A stretch of DNA of 64,000 bases from Nannochloropsis oceanica (taxonomy: Eukaryota > Sar > Eustigmatophyceae > Eustigmatales > Monodopsidaceae): NCBI GenBank assembly GCA_004519485.1, contig CP038117.1:372001-436000 (forward strand), given 5' to 3'. Positions 52,474-63,250 of this stretch are shown here, in pieces; the first letter of the stretch is position 1; each line of letters opens with the position of its first letter. The notes under the pieces are model-generated. The model was not told where the DNA came from. It saw only the letters and a program-made list of their open reading frames with translations, and ran no database searches. Position numbers and translations under genes: made by a program.

Positions 52474-55329
52474 ATGGTTTCCTCGTCAAAAAGAATACGA
52501 CATGCCTCCTTTACTGCGATGACGCTCCTCCTGCTCGCCCTCGCCCCCACCTTTACCCACGCCAGCTTTTGGGGACGCCGTAGCAGGGTTTCGTATCCAC
52601 ATGGACGACAACAATCTTCCCCTGCCCTCGCCTTTCTTGGCGCCAAGAAGAAGCCTTCGGGATTCAATTTGCCAAGCAACAACGGCACCACAAGCACCTT
52701 TCTGACGACCGGGAGCAGCGTCCTGCACATTCACAACAGCAATGTGACCCTGCTCTCCCTCGATTCAGGCAGTCTGCCCGCTCGGGTCAATGGTGGCGGC
52801 AACCTTAATAACACCAACGGTGGTGTCGTGAGTTCAAGCTCTGGCTCTGGCACGGGGCGATCTCTAACGGGAGGCCCACGAGGTGCGGGAACAGGCGTTG
52901 CAGGACAAAGCGGCAATGCTATCGACCAACTCGCCAACGAGGCGATGCAAACAATCGGTGGGGCGTTGTTTGAAGCCATGTGTTTTTATATCGCGGGACG
53001 AATCATCATGGGTGTCCGAGGGCTGTGGGGAAAACGATTAAGCAAGCCGGCGGGTGTGAAATTTGGTGATGTAATAGGGGTGGACGAAGCCAAACAAGAA
53101 GTACAAGAATTAGTTGAGTATCTGAAAGAGCCTCTGCGATATAAGAAACTAGGAGCAAAGATTCCGAGGGGGATCCTGTTGGTGGGTCCTCCGGGCGTGG
53201 GGAAGACAATGCTTGCGCGAGCGATTGCTGGGGAGGCGAATTGTCCGTTTTTCTATGCGAGTGGCTCGGATTTCGCTAATCCGTATTGGGGTGAGTGTTT
53301 CTTGCTTGTGTGATTAATTGAGCAATGGATTTAGATACCTGGAGTGTATTCCCACGTCAGAGATTTATCAACCACTGCTGTATCGTGCATGAACAGCTGA
53401 CAATCTGTGTGTTGGTTTTTGAGCCAAGGGGGGGGGAAGAGGGATAGAAGTTTGCGGTGTGACAATGCTAACCATCTCTTCTTCTTCTTCTTCTTCTTCT
53501 TCTTCTTCTTCTTCTTCTTCTTCTTCTTCTTCTTCTGTTTCTCCTTCTGTTTCTCCTTCTGTTTCTCCTTCTGTTTGGCCTTCTTTTTCTTCTTCCTTAA
53601 TCCCTACCATTCCCCACCCCATCCTATCCCCTTAAAATCAACACAGGAATGGGCGTTCAGAAGATCAAGAAGCTCTTTCAGCAGGCGCGGCGATCGAAAG
53701 TACGTGCATGTAGCCGAGCGTCGGGAGGATTTCTCCTTCTGCTTCTTTTTCTGATTCATTATTCTCTGTCTGAACTCGTCTCTCATCGCTGTACCACCTT
53801 CATGACCTGGCGTGACTATTTCTCACGGATCCGCATTTCTTTCTAAGCGGAGGAAGTGCTTGATGGAGGTCATCCTCCACCTCCTCACCTCTCTTTCATC
53901 CTCATTTTCACTCGTCAACCACCACACAGCGCTCCATCATATTCATCGACGAGCTTGACTCCTTGGCACGAGCCCGCAAGTCCTCTATAAGCGGAGGCAG
54001 TGCTGAGATGGACGCGGAAAACACCCTGAATCAGTTGTTGACCGAAATGGACGGTTTCCAGACGCAAGATAATGTGATTGTGCTAGCTTCCACCAATAGA
54101 GCGGACGTGCTCGATCGAGGTATGGAGGGAGAAAGGGAGAGAGGGAGGGCATTAAGACATCAGAATAAGGCCAACATAATTGCCATAAAAACGTCCCGAT
54201 CTGTTTCTTCCCCTCCAACAGCGGCGCTGCGTCCTGGCCGTTTCGACCGCAAGGTCTTCATGGACGTGCCGGACGTACAAGGGCGAGAAGAGCATTTCAA
54301 AAGACTGCTGGGGAAGTTCACTCTCGCCAAGCCCGTGGAATCCCTCGCGCCGTTGATGGCCCGGATGAGCCCGGGGTACAGCGGGGCTGACATAGAGAAC
54401 GTGGTGAACGAGGCAGCGTTGCGGTACGATTCAAAGTTTTTGGTAGAAAGTCTGAATGATCTCTTTGTCTCTTTTATTGTTTACCAAGATGTCTGCTTAT
54501 CCATGGTCTTTATTTCCCTTTCTTTCCATCTTCCTTCTTCTTCTTCTTCCAACGATCTTACCCTCCCTGCCTTCCTCCCTCGTTTTCTCCCCAACACTGC
54601 AGAGCCGCCAAAAATAATCGCACCAGCATAACGGAAGATGATCTAAGCTGGGCCACTGAGCGGACGGGTTTCGGCGTTGAACGCAAGGGGAAAATAACTC
54701 CGAGTGAACTCCGCCGTACTGCCGTCCATGAGGCAGGGCACGCGTTGATATCTTACTTCCTGCCTGATGCCTCTCCTCCCATAAAGATTTCGATCATTAA
54801 TAGAGGCAAGATGGGAGGGTACAATTTGATTTCGGAACGGAATTTTACCTATCACACGGAGGCGAGGCTGAGGGATGAAATTTGCGTGTTTTTGGGGGGG
54901 AGAGTGGCGGAAGAGGTGGTGCTTGGTGAGGCAAGCTCAGGCGCGTTTGATGATTTGAAGAAGGCGAGTGCGTTGAGTAGGGGAATGGTGGAAAGTTTGG
55001 GGTATGGGAGGAAGACGGGTCTGCTTTCATGTGGTGGGGGAGCAGGAGGAGGAGGGGAGGTGAGTCAAGCGACGTTGAGAATGCTGGAGGAGGAGGCGCA
55101 GAGTATTTTGGCTTCTGAATATGCGCGGGCCAGGGGGTTAATGATAAAGCGGAAAAAAGAATTGGTGGGGTTGGTGGAGTTATTGTTGGAGAAGGAGGTG
55201 GTGCATGATTATGATCTGGAAGGGGTTTTTGGACCACGGGCGGTTACACCGGCGGCTGCCGTTATAGCTGCTGCTGCTGCTACCAGTGGAAGAAGTAGCA
55301 GTTATGGATGGGGTGGATGGGGGGCGTGA
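52474..55329 (+). CDS. FtsH-type AAA zinc metalloprotease, plastid-targeted, five exons
   Basis: Exons 52474-53290, 53647-53699, 53930-54119, 54222-54423 and 54603-55329 (662 aa); every join keeps frame. Signal sequence '[15 protein letters not shown]' then 'SF' suggests plastid import. A hydrophobic helix ('[14 protein letters not shown]') precedes the AAA module: '[20 protein letters not shown]', Walker A 'GPPGVGKT', Walker B '[11 protein letters not shown]', second region '[20 protein letters not shown]'. The protease carries '[10 protein letters not shown]' and the likely third zinc ligand in 'SSGAFDDL'. The pore region is unusual: '[20 protein letters not shown]' instead of the '[20 protein letters not shown]' type. 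It should degrade membrane proteins; which FtsH class it belongs to is open. Confidence 0.92.
53478..53575 (+). repeat. (CTT)~20 followed by three 12-bp tandem copies, in FtsH intron 1
   Basis: About 59 bp of CTT repeat (53478-53536), then GTTTCTCCTTCT three times. All pyrimidine-rich and within the 356-bp first intron of the FtsH gene. Confidence 0.9.
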
Positions 55330-56038
55330 ACGAGAGAAGGAGAGAGAGAGTCATCTTCTTTTCAGGCAGCTCTTTATACATAGGCTTAAATAAACACAGA
55401 GAGAAATGGATGAGATGAGCGATAGCAGAGTAAGAAGTAATGCGCGTGTAAATGAGCTGTACCTTCTTGGCTTATTTTTATTTTCAAATTTCTTTTTTTT
55501 CCTTTGTTGCAATTTTCTGTTTATAAAAACTGTCTATCGTGTTTTTGGCTGTCGCAGCACTGACTCTCACAACTCTCCCCACCGGTGCCCTTGCTTTCAC
55601 CCGGGCAATGCCTCTTCGACATTCTTATCTCACATTATCCAACGAAAGACATTATATATGTATATAATATCTCGTGATTGAACGTCTATCAATACATATA
55701 CATTCTCACCTTCAACAAGTGAAAAGAATCCGGAACCCCTTTTACTCATCACATCCCGCTACGCATAAGCCGGTGAGCGGCCCAAGCAGCAGACACTCAC
55801 CATCCGTAACGTTCCACTCTCAATCCGTATAAGAGATAAAGCAATGACATGTTGGTGCACCTTCATATTCTCCTCCTCTCTTCTTCTCCTTCATCTTCTT
55901 CCTTTTTCTCCTCCGCTCCCTCGCAACCAGCACCGACCTCCTCAGCTAATATTTTGAGTGTTAGTTACTACTTATGCATAAGGCCCTCCTCATACTTTCC
56001 TCCTATCTTTTTCTACGCGCCTCTCCCACTCTATTGCT
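55330..56038. other. Intergenic, convergent 3' ends
   Basis: 709 bp, AT-richer, between FtsH and the 7TM gene 3' ends. TTC/CTT-rich at 55865-55915. No gene recognised. Confidence 0.5.
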
Positions 56039-57642
56039 TTAGGCCAGTTTTATCGACGCCGGCAAGGAACAACTAGACAAGCTTGCCAACTCCGTATACT
56101 CGTTCCTCGTCAGCAGCAAAATCGACAACCCCAGCAACGAGAACACCTGCACCGCCGCCGAGCCCACCGTCACGACTTGATGCCTCAAATACCGTGCAAA
56201 AAACGTCGACGCCACAGTGATCACAACCGGAATACTCACAAAATAGATCCCTCCCAACGCCGCCAGCCGCGTCAAAAACGTGCGCTGTATCAAGTTGTTC
56301 TCCCGGACCAACAGATTATGGACGCCAGCCGCAAACAAGCCTCCCAAAATCAACCGCATCCCAATCAAACCCAACGCCCAAATTGTCTCACTTTCATGGT
56401 ACTTCGAATGTGCATCGTCATACACCCGCCCTAGCAACACGCACGCGACATGCAATATGACCAAGCCCCCGATCATCCGGTACATCGTCGCCCTCCCTGC
56501 CCTTTGCTTCCTCGACGGGGTCAAGACCGTATCCACACTCCAAACCCACGCAATGCTCAACAACTCCAAACTCACCACCAGCTGTGCTAACCAGTTTGCA
56601 AGCTCTGCCCCGATATCCGTCAGCCTTAACCCCTGTCCATTCTTCGCATACACCCAGTAATTGATCGTCTCCAACACCAAGCTGCACAAAAACAATAGCA
56701 CCGCCACGCCCAAATGCAAGATCGACGGGTGCAACTTCTGTCCACGCGTTGCATTTCGGTAATTCTGCAGGAGACACAACAGCGGAATCATCGATAAAAC
56801 GAACGCCACGGTCAAGACAGGCAAGAGACGGGAGGGCGCCTTCTCTTCGTGCGAGAAATGGGAGCCATCCGCATTGTACATCTCCAAGCGGTAATTTAAC
56901 ACAGAAGGGGCTTGGTCTTGTGCAACGTCACAGTCTGCTAGGACGAAGTACCAAAAATGAGGTCGAATGCTTTGACTGACCGCGTGCTTTAGGGGGGGTC
57001 CGTTCCGGAGGGAGCCTGACTGCCATTTGGCGTATTTGAGGCGTTCGTGACAGGTGGGGGCGGCCACGGCGTCCTCCCAGTCTTCATCGAGGTAGAGGAA
57101 GAAACGGGCGCCGTCGGACATGCCAAAAGAAGCCTTTTTTGCATTTTGTTGCTGTTATGGAACGAGGAGGAAAGGCGAGAGGAAGGGAGGGATTGGGATG
57201 AGAGCTTTTGCCGTTTGTTTAAAATTAAAGTGACTGATAGCGCCTGGCAAGGAGGTACGACGGGAATGCAGACGTGTGTTCGTGGGTTTTTCCTCTACAA
57301 CCATCCGTCCCATGTATAGGGACACGAAAGTTGCTTTCAACCATGTCTCCTGTTCTCGTTGTCCTATTTGTCCCTTCATGCCCGTCCTCTTCCTCCCTCC
57401 CACCCACCCATCCCAACTCTATCACTTACGCTGGCCGCCTTGACGTCCAAGGTGAAGTTCCCCGAACCTTGGGAGTACGAAAATTTGGTCAGATACATCC
57501 ATGAAGTATGGTTGCTGAGTGTGGCTTGGCCCGAGACGATTTTTGCGGTGGTTGTTTCGAGGGATTGGAGGAGAAGAAGTACCGTGCAGGCGGAGGCCAT
57601 CAAAGGCAGGTGGCAGCGGCGGGGGCTAGAAGAGAACGTCAT
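56039..57642 (-). CDS. GOST-family seven-transmembrane protein (GPR180/TMEM145/TMEM87 type)
   Basis: Two exons: 57642-57430 and 57151-56039 (441 aa). Donor CAGC/GTAAGT, acceptor ATAACAG, phase 0, giving 'DVKAASQQNAKKASF'. N terminus: signal peptide 'SACTVLLLLQSLETTTA', then a luminal beta-rich domain ('KIVSGQATLSNHTSWMYLTK', 'FFLYLDEDW', 'HFWYFVLADC'). Seven hydrophobic helices follow from about residue 170 ('LLPVLTVAFVLSMIPLLCLL', 'LHLGVAVLLFLCSLVLETIN', 'ATMYRMIGGLVILHVACVLL'). This luminal-domain plus 7TM layout is that of the GOST (Golgi-dynamics) superfamily, thought to act in secretory trafficking. The motif set is loose, so the subfamily is uncertain. Confidence 0.78.
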
Positions 57643-58646
57643 GGCTTGGCGTGATGAGTGGGATAGTGCTTGCTGATGTACGCGCGTCGATGTTGCGGGA
57701 TATGTTCGTGTCGGACCCACGCCCCACGTGGAATCGATGGCGGCCTGTGTGTCCATGTTGTTATGTGGCGTGGGCCATTAGTAATGTGAACGAATGCGTC
57801 GCGGTGGCGTGTGTGTGAATAGAGCGAGGGTTGGTCAGGCCTAAATTTATCAGCGGGATGAGATGGGGCGATCCACGAGAATCAGGGACTGGGAAGAACC
57901 TTGCTGCACAAGGAACAAAGGGTCCGTTGAGGTGGTGGCGGCAGCGGTAAGAAGCTAGGAGAGTGAGTGTGGAAAGGGAACTGGCGGCCGCAAGGCCATT
58001 TAAACCAGCAGCATAAAGAAAACGGGAAAGAGCAACGTGACCCGTCCGTTTAGACTAGGAGCACACCCAGGTGGGGCGGTGAATACAGGAGAGCACGAGA
58101 GGGATGTCTCAACGGAATGGAAGGAGTTTGAAAGCTTAAATGAGAGAGAGCTCGCACCGGTTCGCTTGCGACGGTATTTTTATAGCCCCTAGTGAGCAGA
58201 GGGCGCCCTTCCAATGTGAATGTATGTTATAATAGCCTTAAATGCAGTATTGTTGTCTTTGGAGTGCTTTCTCTAGTCAATACCATGTCTTTGGAATTAC
58301 GCAAGCTCAAACATGCTTGCCGGAGAGACATGGCTCCCCTTCTCCCCCGGCCACCCAATCACTCACCCTCTCCTATTGCATCAACATTTGTGAGAAAAAG
58401 AATTGTAATACACCTTTTTTTTATTTTTTACTCCACTTATATTTACTCCCTTCGACCCACGTCCTGACTTTCGCAGTCCTCGCACACCAACACAAGCTAT
58501 AGCGATATATCCAGCTGGGGTCTCCAAGAAGAAACTTCCCTTTTCCATCACATCACCTCGACGCACCCACAACACGTAATAAGACAGAGACTGTGTCTGT
58601 GACACACTCTGAAACTCACACACAATACAACCACTCGCACAGCAGC
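57643..58646. promoter_or_regulatory. Divergent intergenic region, 7TM protein / GatC
   Basis: 1004 bp. No coding exon, tRNA or repeat recognised. It presumably holds both promoters. Confidence 0.35.
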
Positions 58647-59090
58647 ATGAAGTTGGTCACCATCGTAGCGCTTGTGTTCTTCACCGCCCTCCCAAGAAGC
58701 AGCGCCTTTCTTTTCACAGTCCCCCACGCCGCTGCTTCCTCTACTTCAGCCTCCCGCCTCGCGGCTGCCTCCTCCTCATCCCCGAAGCACCCCGAAGTGA
58801 CCACTGAACTTATCAAGCACACCGCCACGCTTGCCCAGCTTCAATTCGATGAGGCTGAAATTTCAAGCCTTGTCCCGCGGTTCGAAGCGTTCTTAAACTT
58901 TGTCGGCAAGATGCAAGATGTGCCCGACACGACGGCCGGCCTAGCCCCTGGTAACATGCCCACAGTGGACAAGGTATTGCGGCCCGATCAAGCTTCCATA
59001 TTTCCTAACCAAGATGCCATTTTTGCCAACATGGCTGAGCAGGAGGATGCGTACTTGAGCGTGCCCAAGGTCGGGGAGGAGGACACGTAG
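58647..59090 (+). CDS. gatC: GatC, subunit C of Glu-tRNA(Gln)/Asp-tRNA(Asn) amidotransferase, plastid
   Basis: Single exon, 147 aa from the ATG at 58647. GatC holds together GatA and GatB of the enzyme that turns misacylated Glu-tRNA(Gln) into Gln-tRNA(Gln) in organelles. Targeting: 'LVTIVALVFFTALPRSSA' then Phe ('SSAFLFTVP'). The mature part keeps the family pattern: 'VTTELIKHTATLAQLQFDEA', 'EISSLVPRFEAFLNFVGKMQ', 'VLRPDQ', 'DAYLSVPKVGEED'. Length after the targeting region (about 100 aa) is normal. Plastid location is inferred from the AF motif; dual mitochondrial use cannot be excluded. Confidence 0.88.
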   Translation: MKLVTIVALVFFTALPRSSAFLFTVPHAAASSTSASRLAAASSSSPKHPEVTTELIKHTATLAQLQFDEAEISSLVPRFEAFLNFVGKMQDVPDTTAGLAPGNMPTVDKVLRPDQASIFPNQDAIFANMAEQEDAYLSVPKVGEEDT

Positions 59091-59414
59091 AGAAGGCGAG
59101 TACGAGGATGAAGAGGAGAGCAAGAAGGTGGTGACTTTGAAGCTTGATTTCCCCTCGGCGATTAAATAAAAATATGACACAAATGAAAAAATAAGGCAGA
59201 AGAAGGAGTGCGTCGCATAGAAAAACACACACCTTCTCGTTCATTTTTGGGGTGATGATTGAAGGAGGCAGGAAGGGTGTATCCAAGTGACGGCCCAGTC
59301 AGATACAACACAACACAGAAGATCCCACACCAAAATCACCGTCTTCAGACACACGTGAGAAGAAGTTTTTCTTTGGGACCTATTAACCTACCTGACAACG
59401 ATCTATCCCTCCCT
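59091..59414. other. Short convergent intergenic region
   Basis: 324 bp between GatC and RPA49 3' ends. No gene seen. Confidence 0.5.
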
Positions 59415-61139
59415 CTACTTCTTCGCCCTGATAACCCTTTTCACCTCTGGGAACTTCAGCGGCAACAACAACTCCACCATCACCTCCCCCCCCCCACTCC
59501 CCCTCCCCCTCTTTCTTCCTCCTCCACCCTCTCCTTGTTTCTCCTCATCTATCTGCCCCCCAAATCCACTATGACCTGCACCTCCATAAACCTTCCTTAC
59601 CGTCGCTCCCGTCTCCCTGAACAACGTTGTGCACTCCCCCACGCTCATTCTCAGATCCAGGGCCACCCTTGAAGCCGATACCCGGTAGCCGCCCACCACC
59701 AAACACAACACCAAAAGGTGCAAAAGCAATTTATCCGTCAAAGCCTTTGTCCGTGTATGTCTCTGGTACCTCTCCTCGAAACCTCCTCCCCTTCCTCCCT
59801 CCCCCTCCCCTTCCCCTTCAGACTGGAAGAAATGCTCCAGCAACACCACCGACACCGTCTGGTTTACCGTTCCGAGCCCCAAAGCCATCGATAGGCTACT
59901 CGCCCCTCCTCTCACCATGGGGGGTAGCCGGTACAACTCAAACAAATGCCTCAACAGCAACAAGCGACACATGTGCTCCTTCCTCGGATCTACCTCCACC
60001 CCCCCATCTCCCCTCCTCCTTCCATTCATACCACCACCATCATCACCGCCACCTCCTATTGAATCATCCAGGGTAGGCAAAGGGGCGCTCACAATAAGCT
60101 GACGGACGAACGCTGGCCAATTCTCAAACCTTTTTAATATCGTCTCGCGCACCAGACCGGTACCACTACGAGACCCTCCCACTCCCGCTGCCCCTCTCTC
60201 CTTCCCATCCTCTCCTTGTCCTGCCGCTGTTGCGGCTAAGGCATCTGAAGCTTGACCTAAAAGCTCTTCAAGCTCCTGTGCAACGCTATCCCATACCCCC
60301 TCCCCGCCCAGCATTCGTCGAGGAAGATAAACTTGATCCACACTTCGTGCCTGCATGTTGTAGGGAGGCAACAACGTCGCTCTTGAGGCCTCTGCCGGGG
60401 TAAGAGTCTGCTTCGCCTCCGCAGCGTCCTTTTGGACTTCTTTCAAAGAATCGGCCAGGAACCCACCCAAGGCATTGAGGCCCACCACAGCATCGGCACT
60501 AATCCGATTCTCTTCCTGCGATTGCATAACCCGTCGTTTTTTCTTGGTCCCGAACGTGTCCACCAACGACTTGCGTCTCTCGGCGTACGATGATACTCTC
60601 GCCGCTTCCTCTTCTTCCTCTTCTCCGCATTCCTCTTCGTCGTCAGCTCCCGCCGCGATTCCCAGGAGCTCGCCTGCGGCGTTGCGGATGCGGACTTTCT
60701 GCTCCAGCGCCACGATGGCCTCTACGGGGTAGAGCACTACTTCCTGCGTGTTTTCCCGATAGATACCCACCATGTACTTCGCCGTGTTCTTGTGAGCCAC
60801 GGCGGGTTGTTCTGCTGAATAGGCCACATGAGGGGTCTCGCCTGCCAGGCGGAGACGGCGTCGGCGTTGCCCCCCTTTGGAGTCCGTGGCCCGGCAGCGG
60901 AAGGTGAGGGTCTCGGCTTGCCGGGGGCGGCCGTGGGGAAAGCTGACAAGCACGGGCGGGACAACCAGTGGATTGGCCGTTTCTTGTTTTTCGCTGTCGG
61001 CCGAGGGGACGTTCTCAGCCAGCCGGATGTTTACTTTGATGCGGTGGTGGAACGCCTTATTGGTCCTTTGTGATGGGGAGGAGGCAGGGGCGCCATTAGT
61101 TTCGCTGAAGCTCTTGCGTTTTTTGCCGGAGGAGCTCAT
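59415..61139 (-). CDS. RPA49: RNA polymerase I subunit A49 (RPA49/PAF53)
   Basis: Single exon, 574 aa. A49 helps initiation and elongation of Pol I on ribosomal DNA. N-terminal dimerisation-type beta domain: 'LVSFPHGRPRQAETLTFRCR', 'HKNTAKYMVGIYRENTQEVV', 'LYPVEAIVALEQKVR'. Linker: 'AERRKSLVDTFGTKKKRRVM', the characteristic family stretch, then 'DQVYLPRRMLG'. The C-terminal tandem winged-helix part includes 'FVRQLIVSAPLP', 'CRLLLLRHLFELYRLPPM' and 'DKLLLHLLVLCLVVGGYRVS'. Acidic and Gly-rich insertions lengthen it beyond the yeast protein (about 415 aa). The ATG at 61139 is in a clean context. Confidence 0.9.
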   Translation of the reverse strand: MSSSGKKRKSFSETNGAPASSPSQRTNKAFHHRIKVNIRLAENVPSADSEKQETANPLVVPPVLVSFPHGRPRQAETLTFRCRATDSKGGQRRRRLRLAGETPHVAYSAEQPAVAHKNTAKYMVGIYRENTQEVVLYPVEAIVALEQKVRIRNAAGELLGIAAGADDEEECGEEEEEEAARVSSYAERRKSLVDTFGTKKKRRVMQSQEENRISADAVVGLNALGGFLADSLKEVQKDAAEAKQTLTPAEASRATLLPPYNMQARSVDQVYLPRRMLGGEGVWDSVAQELEELLGQASDALAATAAGQGEDGKERGAAGVGGSRSGTGLVRETILKRFENWPAFVRQLIVSAPLPTLDDSIGGGGDDGGGMNGRRRGDGGVEVDPRKEHMCRLLLLRHLFELYRLPPMVRGGASSLSMALGLGTVNQTVSVVLLEHFFQSEGEGEGEGGRGGGFEERYQRHTRTKALTDKLLLHLLVLCLVVGGYRVSASRVALDLRMSVGECTTLFRETGATVRKVYGGAGHSGFGGQIDEEKQGEGGGGRKRGRGSGGGEVMVELLLPLKFPEVKRVIRAKK

Positions 61140-61512
61140 GAAAAGTCAGAAGAAAAGGAGCCTGTGACGTGTTGTGGAGGGAGGAGATAGAGAGATGTGA
61201 GCACAGTGTGTGTATGAAAGGGTTGGAGAGAGGGGAGGAATGGTGGGGAGGTCGCCGGCGGCCCACTGACGGCCCGGGTTCGCCTAATGAATTCTTCCAT
61301 GGTCTTGTTTTTCCCCCCACACACGTGCGTATACACACAATCGCACCACGCACCCATGTGAGAGGAGCATGCCCAGCCTGCAATTGTGCCCCTCTCAACA
61401 GGTACCTCTCCCCCTCATACATCTGACAGAGATTAGTTTTGCTGCTTCAGCACGAGGAAGCCAGCGTTCTCCGTAGATAAGGAAAAGCAAGGCACCGCAA
61501 CCTCACACAACA
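61140..61512. promoter_or_regulatory. Divergent promoter, RPA49 / RanBP1-domain nucleoporin
   Basis: 373 bp between divergent starts of two nuclear-function genes; a shared promoter is possible. No element recognised. Confidence 0.4.
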
Positions 61513-62934
61513 ATGGCAACGACCACCGGCATCAGCGACCCTGCAATTAGGCATGAAGATCCCACGATGACTGCCGCCTCTGAGACGACGACGACAACGA
61601 CGACGACGACAACGACGACGACCGCGACGGAAGGCAGCAGCCCTGCACCCGAGTCGGGCTCGGCGACAAAAAAAAAGCGGGGGGCTGGGGACGACTGGGC
61701 CAAGAGCAAGAACGACGTTGACAACGATGATTCAAGTGAGATCGCAGAAGAAGGCACTGTCTCGGGCGAGTTTCGACGTGCGGATCCCGAGACGCTGAGC
61801 AAGCGGAGGATAGTCAAGGCCCGTCGGCCACCTGGCATGGAAGGAGGAGATGGGTCACCTGCAGGATCGGCGACAGGTGTGGAGGATAAGTCTGTGACCG
61901 CCAATCCCTTTGCAGCCCTTTCTTTAACGAGAGCCAAGACTGATGCTATCGGGGGAGGTGGCGTGTTCGGGAGTGGGTTCCCCCAGACGAATGCTGCTTC
62001 CATCCTCGGGGTAAGTGGCGGGGGTGGGGGTTGGGGTAGCACGGGAGCGAAGGGAGTTGACATGGTGCGGCCAGGCACTGGACCAGGATTAGGCTCGGCG
62101 CCGGTTGGGTTTGCTGCGTATAAACTCAATCCGTTTCAGAGCGCGGCTCCGAGTGCGGGAACTGGGGCGTCGTCGTCGTCGTTTGTCTCGTCGCCTTCGA
62201 AGAGGAAGCCACCCAGTGAGTTGGCGGGGGCGTCCGAGGCCAGTTCTCAATCACAGTTTGGTAGGCCTGCTGCTTCGATCAATCAGGGGGGCGAGGATGA
62301 AGAAGATGGTAGAGGTAGAGGGGGTAGTCCTGCCGGGGGAGTAGGGGAGGAGGATTTGGAAGCGGAGCCGAATGTGACGTTTGACGTGCCCAAAGTGCAT
62401 GGGTTAAAGGACGCATCTTACAAGCCCTTGACAGGCGAGGAGCTAGAGATATGCGTGTTGCAATTGCGCTCAAAATTGTACCGCTTGACAGAGGTGAAGA
62501 CTAAAGATGATGCGGGGGGAGGGGGAGGGGCGTCGTCCTCCTCATCGGCGCAGCCACGACGTGACTGGGTGGAGACCGGCGTGGGACAAGCCAAGGTACT
62601 GAAACCACTGTCGAGGAATGACAATTTCTCGGCGCCTGCCCGGATAGTGATGCGGCGGGAGCCTGGGACGAGTGTCTTGATCAATACGTTGCTGAAGGAG
62701 CCGGTGGGGGTAGCCAAGCATGCTGACAAGGCGTTGCGGCTCACATGTTTGGATGAGAATGGAATGCCTTCTACGTTTTTGTTCCGGTTTAAGACAACGG
62801 ATGAGATGGAGCAAATGCTAGGGGAGATTGAGAGGCAACTGGCCATTGCCGCGGGACCAGGAAGGGGGGGTGGGATAAAGGAGGAAGCAGCCGTGGGGGA
62901 AGGGAAGAAGAAGGATAAGGCCAATGCCGTCTGA
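61513..62934 (+). CDS. RanBP1-domain nucleoporin (NUP50/NUP2 or RanBP3-like)
   Basis: Single exon, 473 aa. N terminus has a Thr run from ACG repeats, then 'KKKRGAGDDWAK', 'FRRADPETLSKRRIVKARRP' and 'NPFAALSLTRA', which resemble the NUP2/NUP50 N-terminal importin-binding segment. A Gly/Ser-rich middle contains single FG-like sites. The C-terminal domain (about 300-460) is a RanBP1-like PH fold: 'EELEICVLQLRSKLYRLTEV', 'RDWVETGVGQAKVLKPL', 'ARIVMRREPGTSVLINTLLK', 'FLFRFKTTDEMEQMLGEIER'. It is expected at the nuclear pore binding RanGTP. The WExRG core of RanBP1 is 'WVETGVG' here. Confidence 0.83.
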   Translation: MATTTGISDPAIRHEDPTMTAASETTTTTTTTTTTTTATEGSSPAPESGSATKKKRGAGDDWAKSKNDVDNDDSSEIAEEGTVSGEFRRADPETLSKRRIVKARRPPGMEGGDGSPAGSATGVEDKSVTANPFAALSLTRAKTDAIGGGGVFGSGFPQTNAASILGVSGGGGGWGSTGAKGVDMVRPGTGPGLGSAPVGFAAYKLNPFQSAAPSAGTGASSSSFVSSPSKRKPPSELAGASEASSQSQFGRPAASINQGGEDEEDGRGRGGSPAGGVGEEDLEAEPNVTFDVPKVHGLKDASYKPLTGEELEICVLQLRSKLYRLTEVKTKDDAGGGGGASSSSSAQPRRDWVETGVGQAKVLKPLSRNDNFSAPARIVMRREPGTSVLINTLLKEPVGVAKHADKALRLTCLDENGMPSTFLFRFKTTDEMEQMLGEIERQLAIAAGPGRGGGIKEEAAVGEGKKKDKANAV

Positions 62935-63250
62935 GAGGAAATGGTTTGAGATAGGCTGGTGATGTAAAAGAGACACAAAAAGAGTCATGAAAAAGGGAAT
63001 AGAGCGAGGAAAAGATTCATCAAAAGACTTGTAGTAAAGTTGAAAATGTGAGAAAGGAAACGAGATGATGTTTTAGCACAGCCAAATGCACAATTGCTTT
63101 GCACCAAATACACCCCAAAAAGACGTAGAAAGACGTCACAAAACACCGCACTCACCGCATACTCTCATACATATCTGGTTACAACCCCAGGCTTATAAGT
63201 CGATTCTTGTGGATTCACTCCCTCTATCATCACGAGCAGCCGTGGCCTCA
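62935..63250. other. Intergenic, tandem genes
   Basis: 316 bp; A-rich at first, then promoter/5' UTR of the radical SAM gene. No gene seen. Confidence 0.45.
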
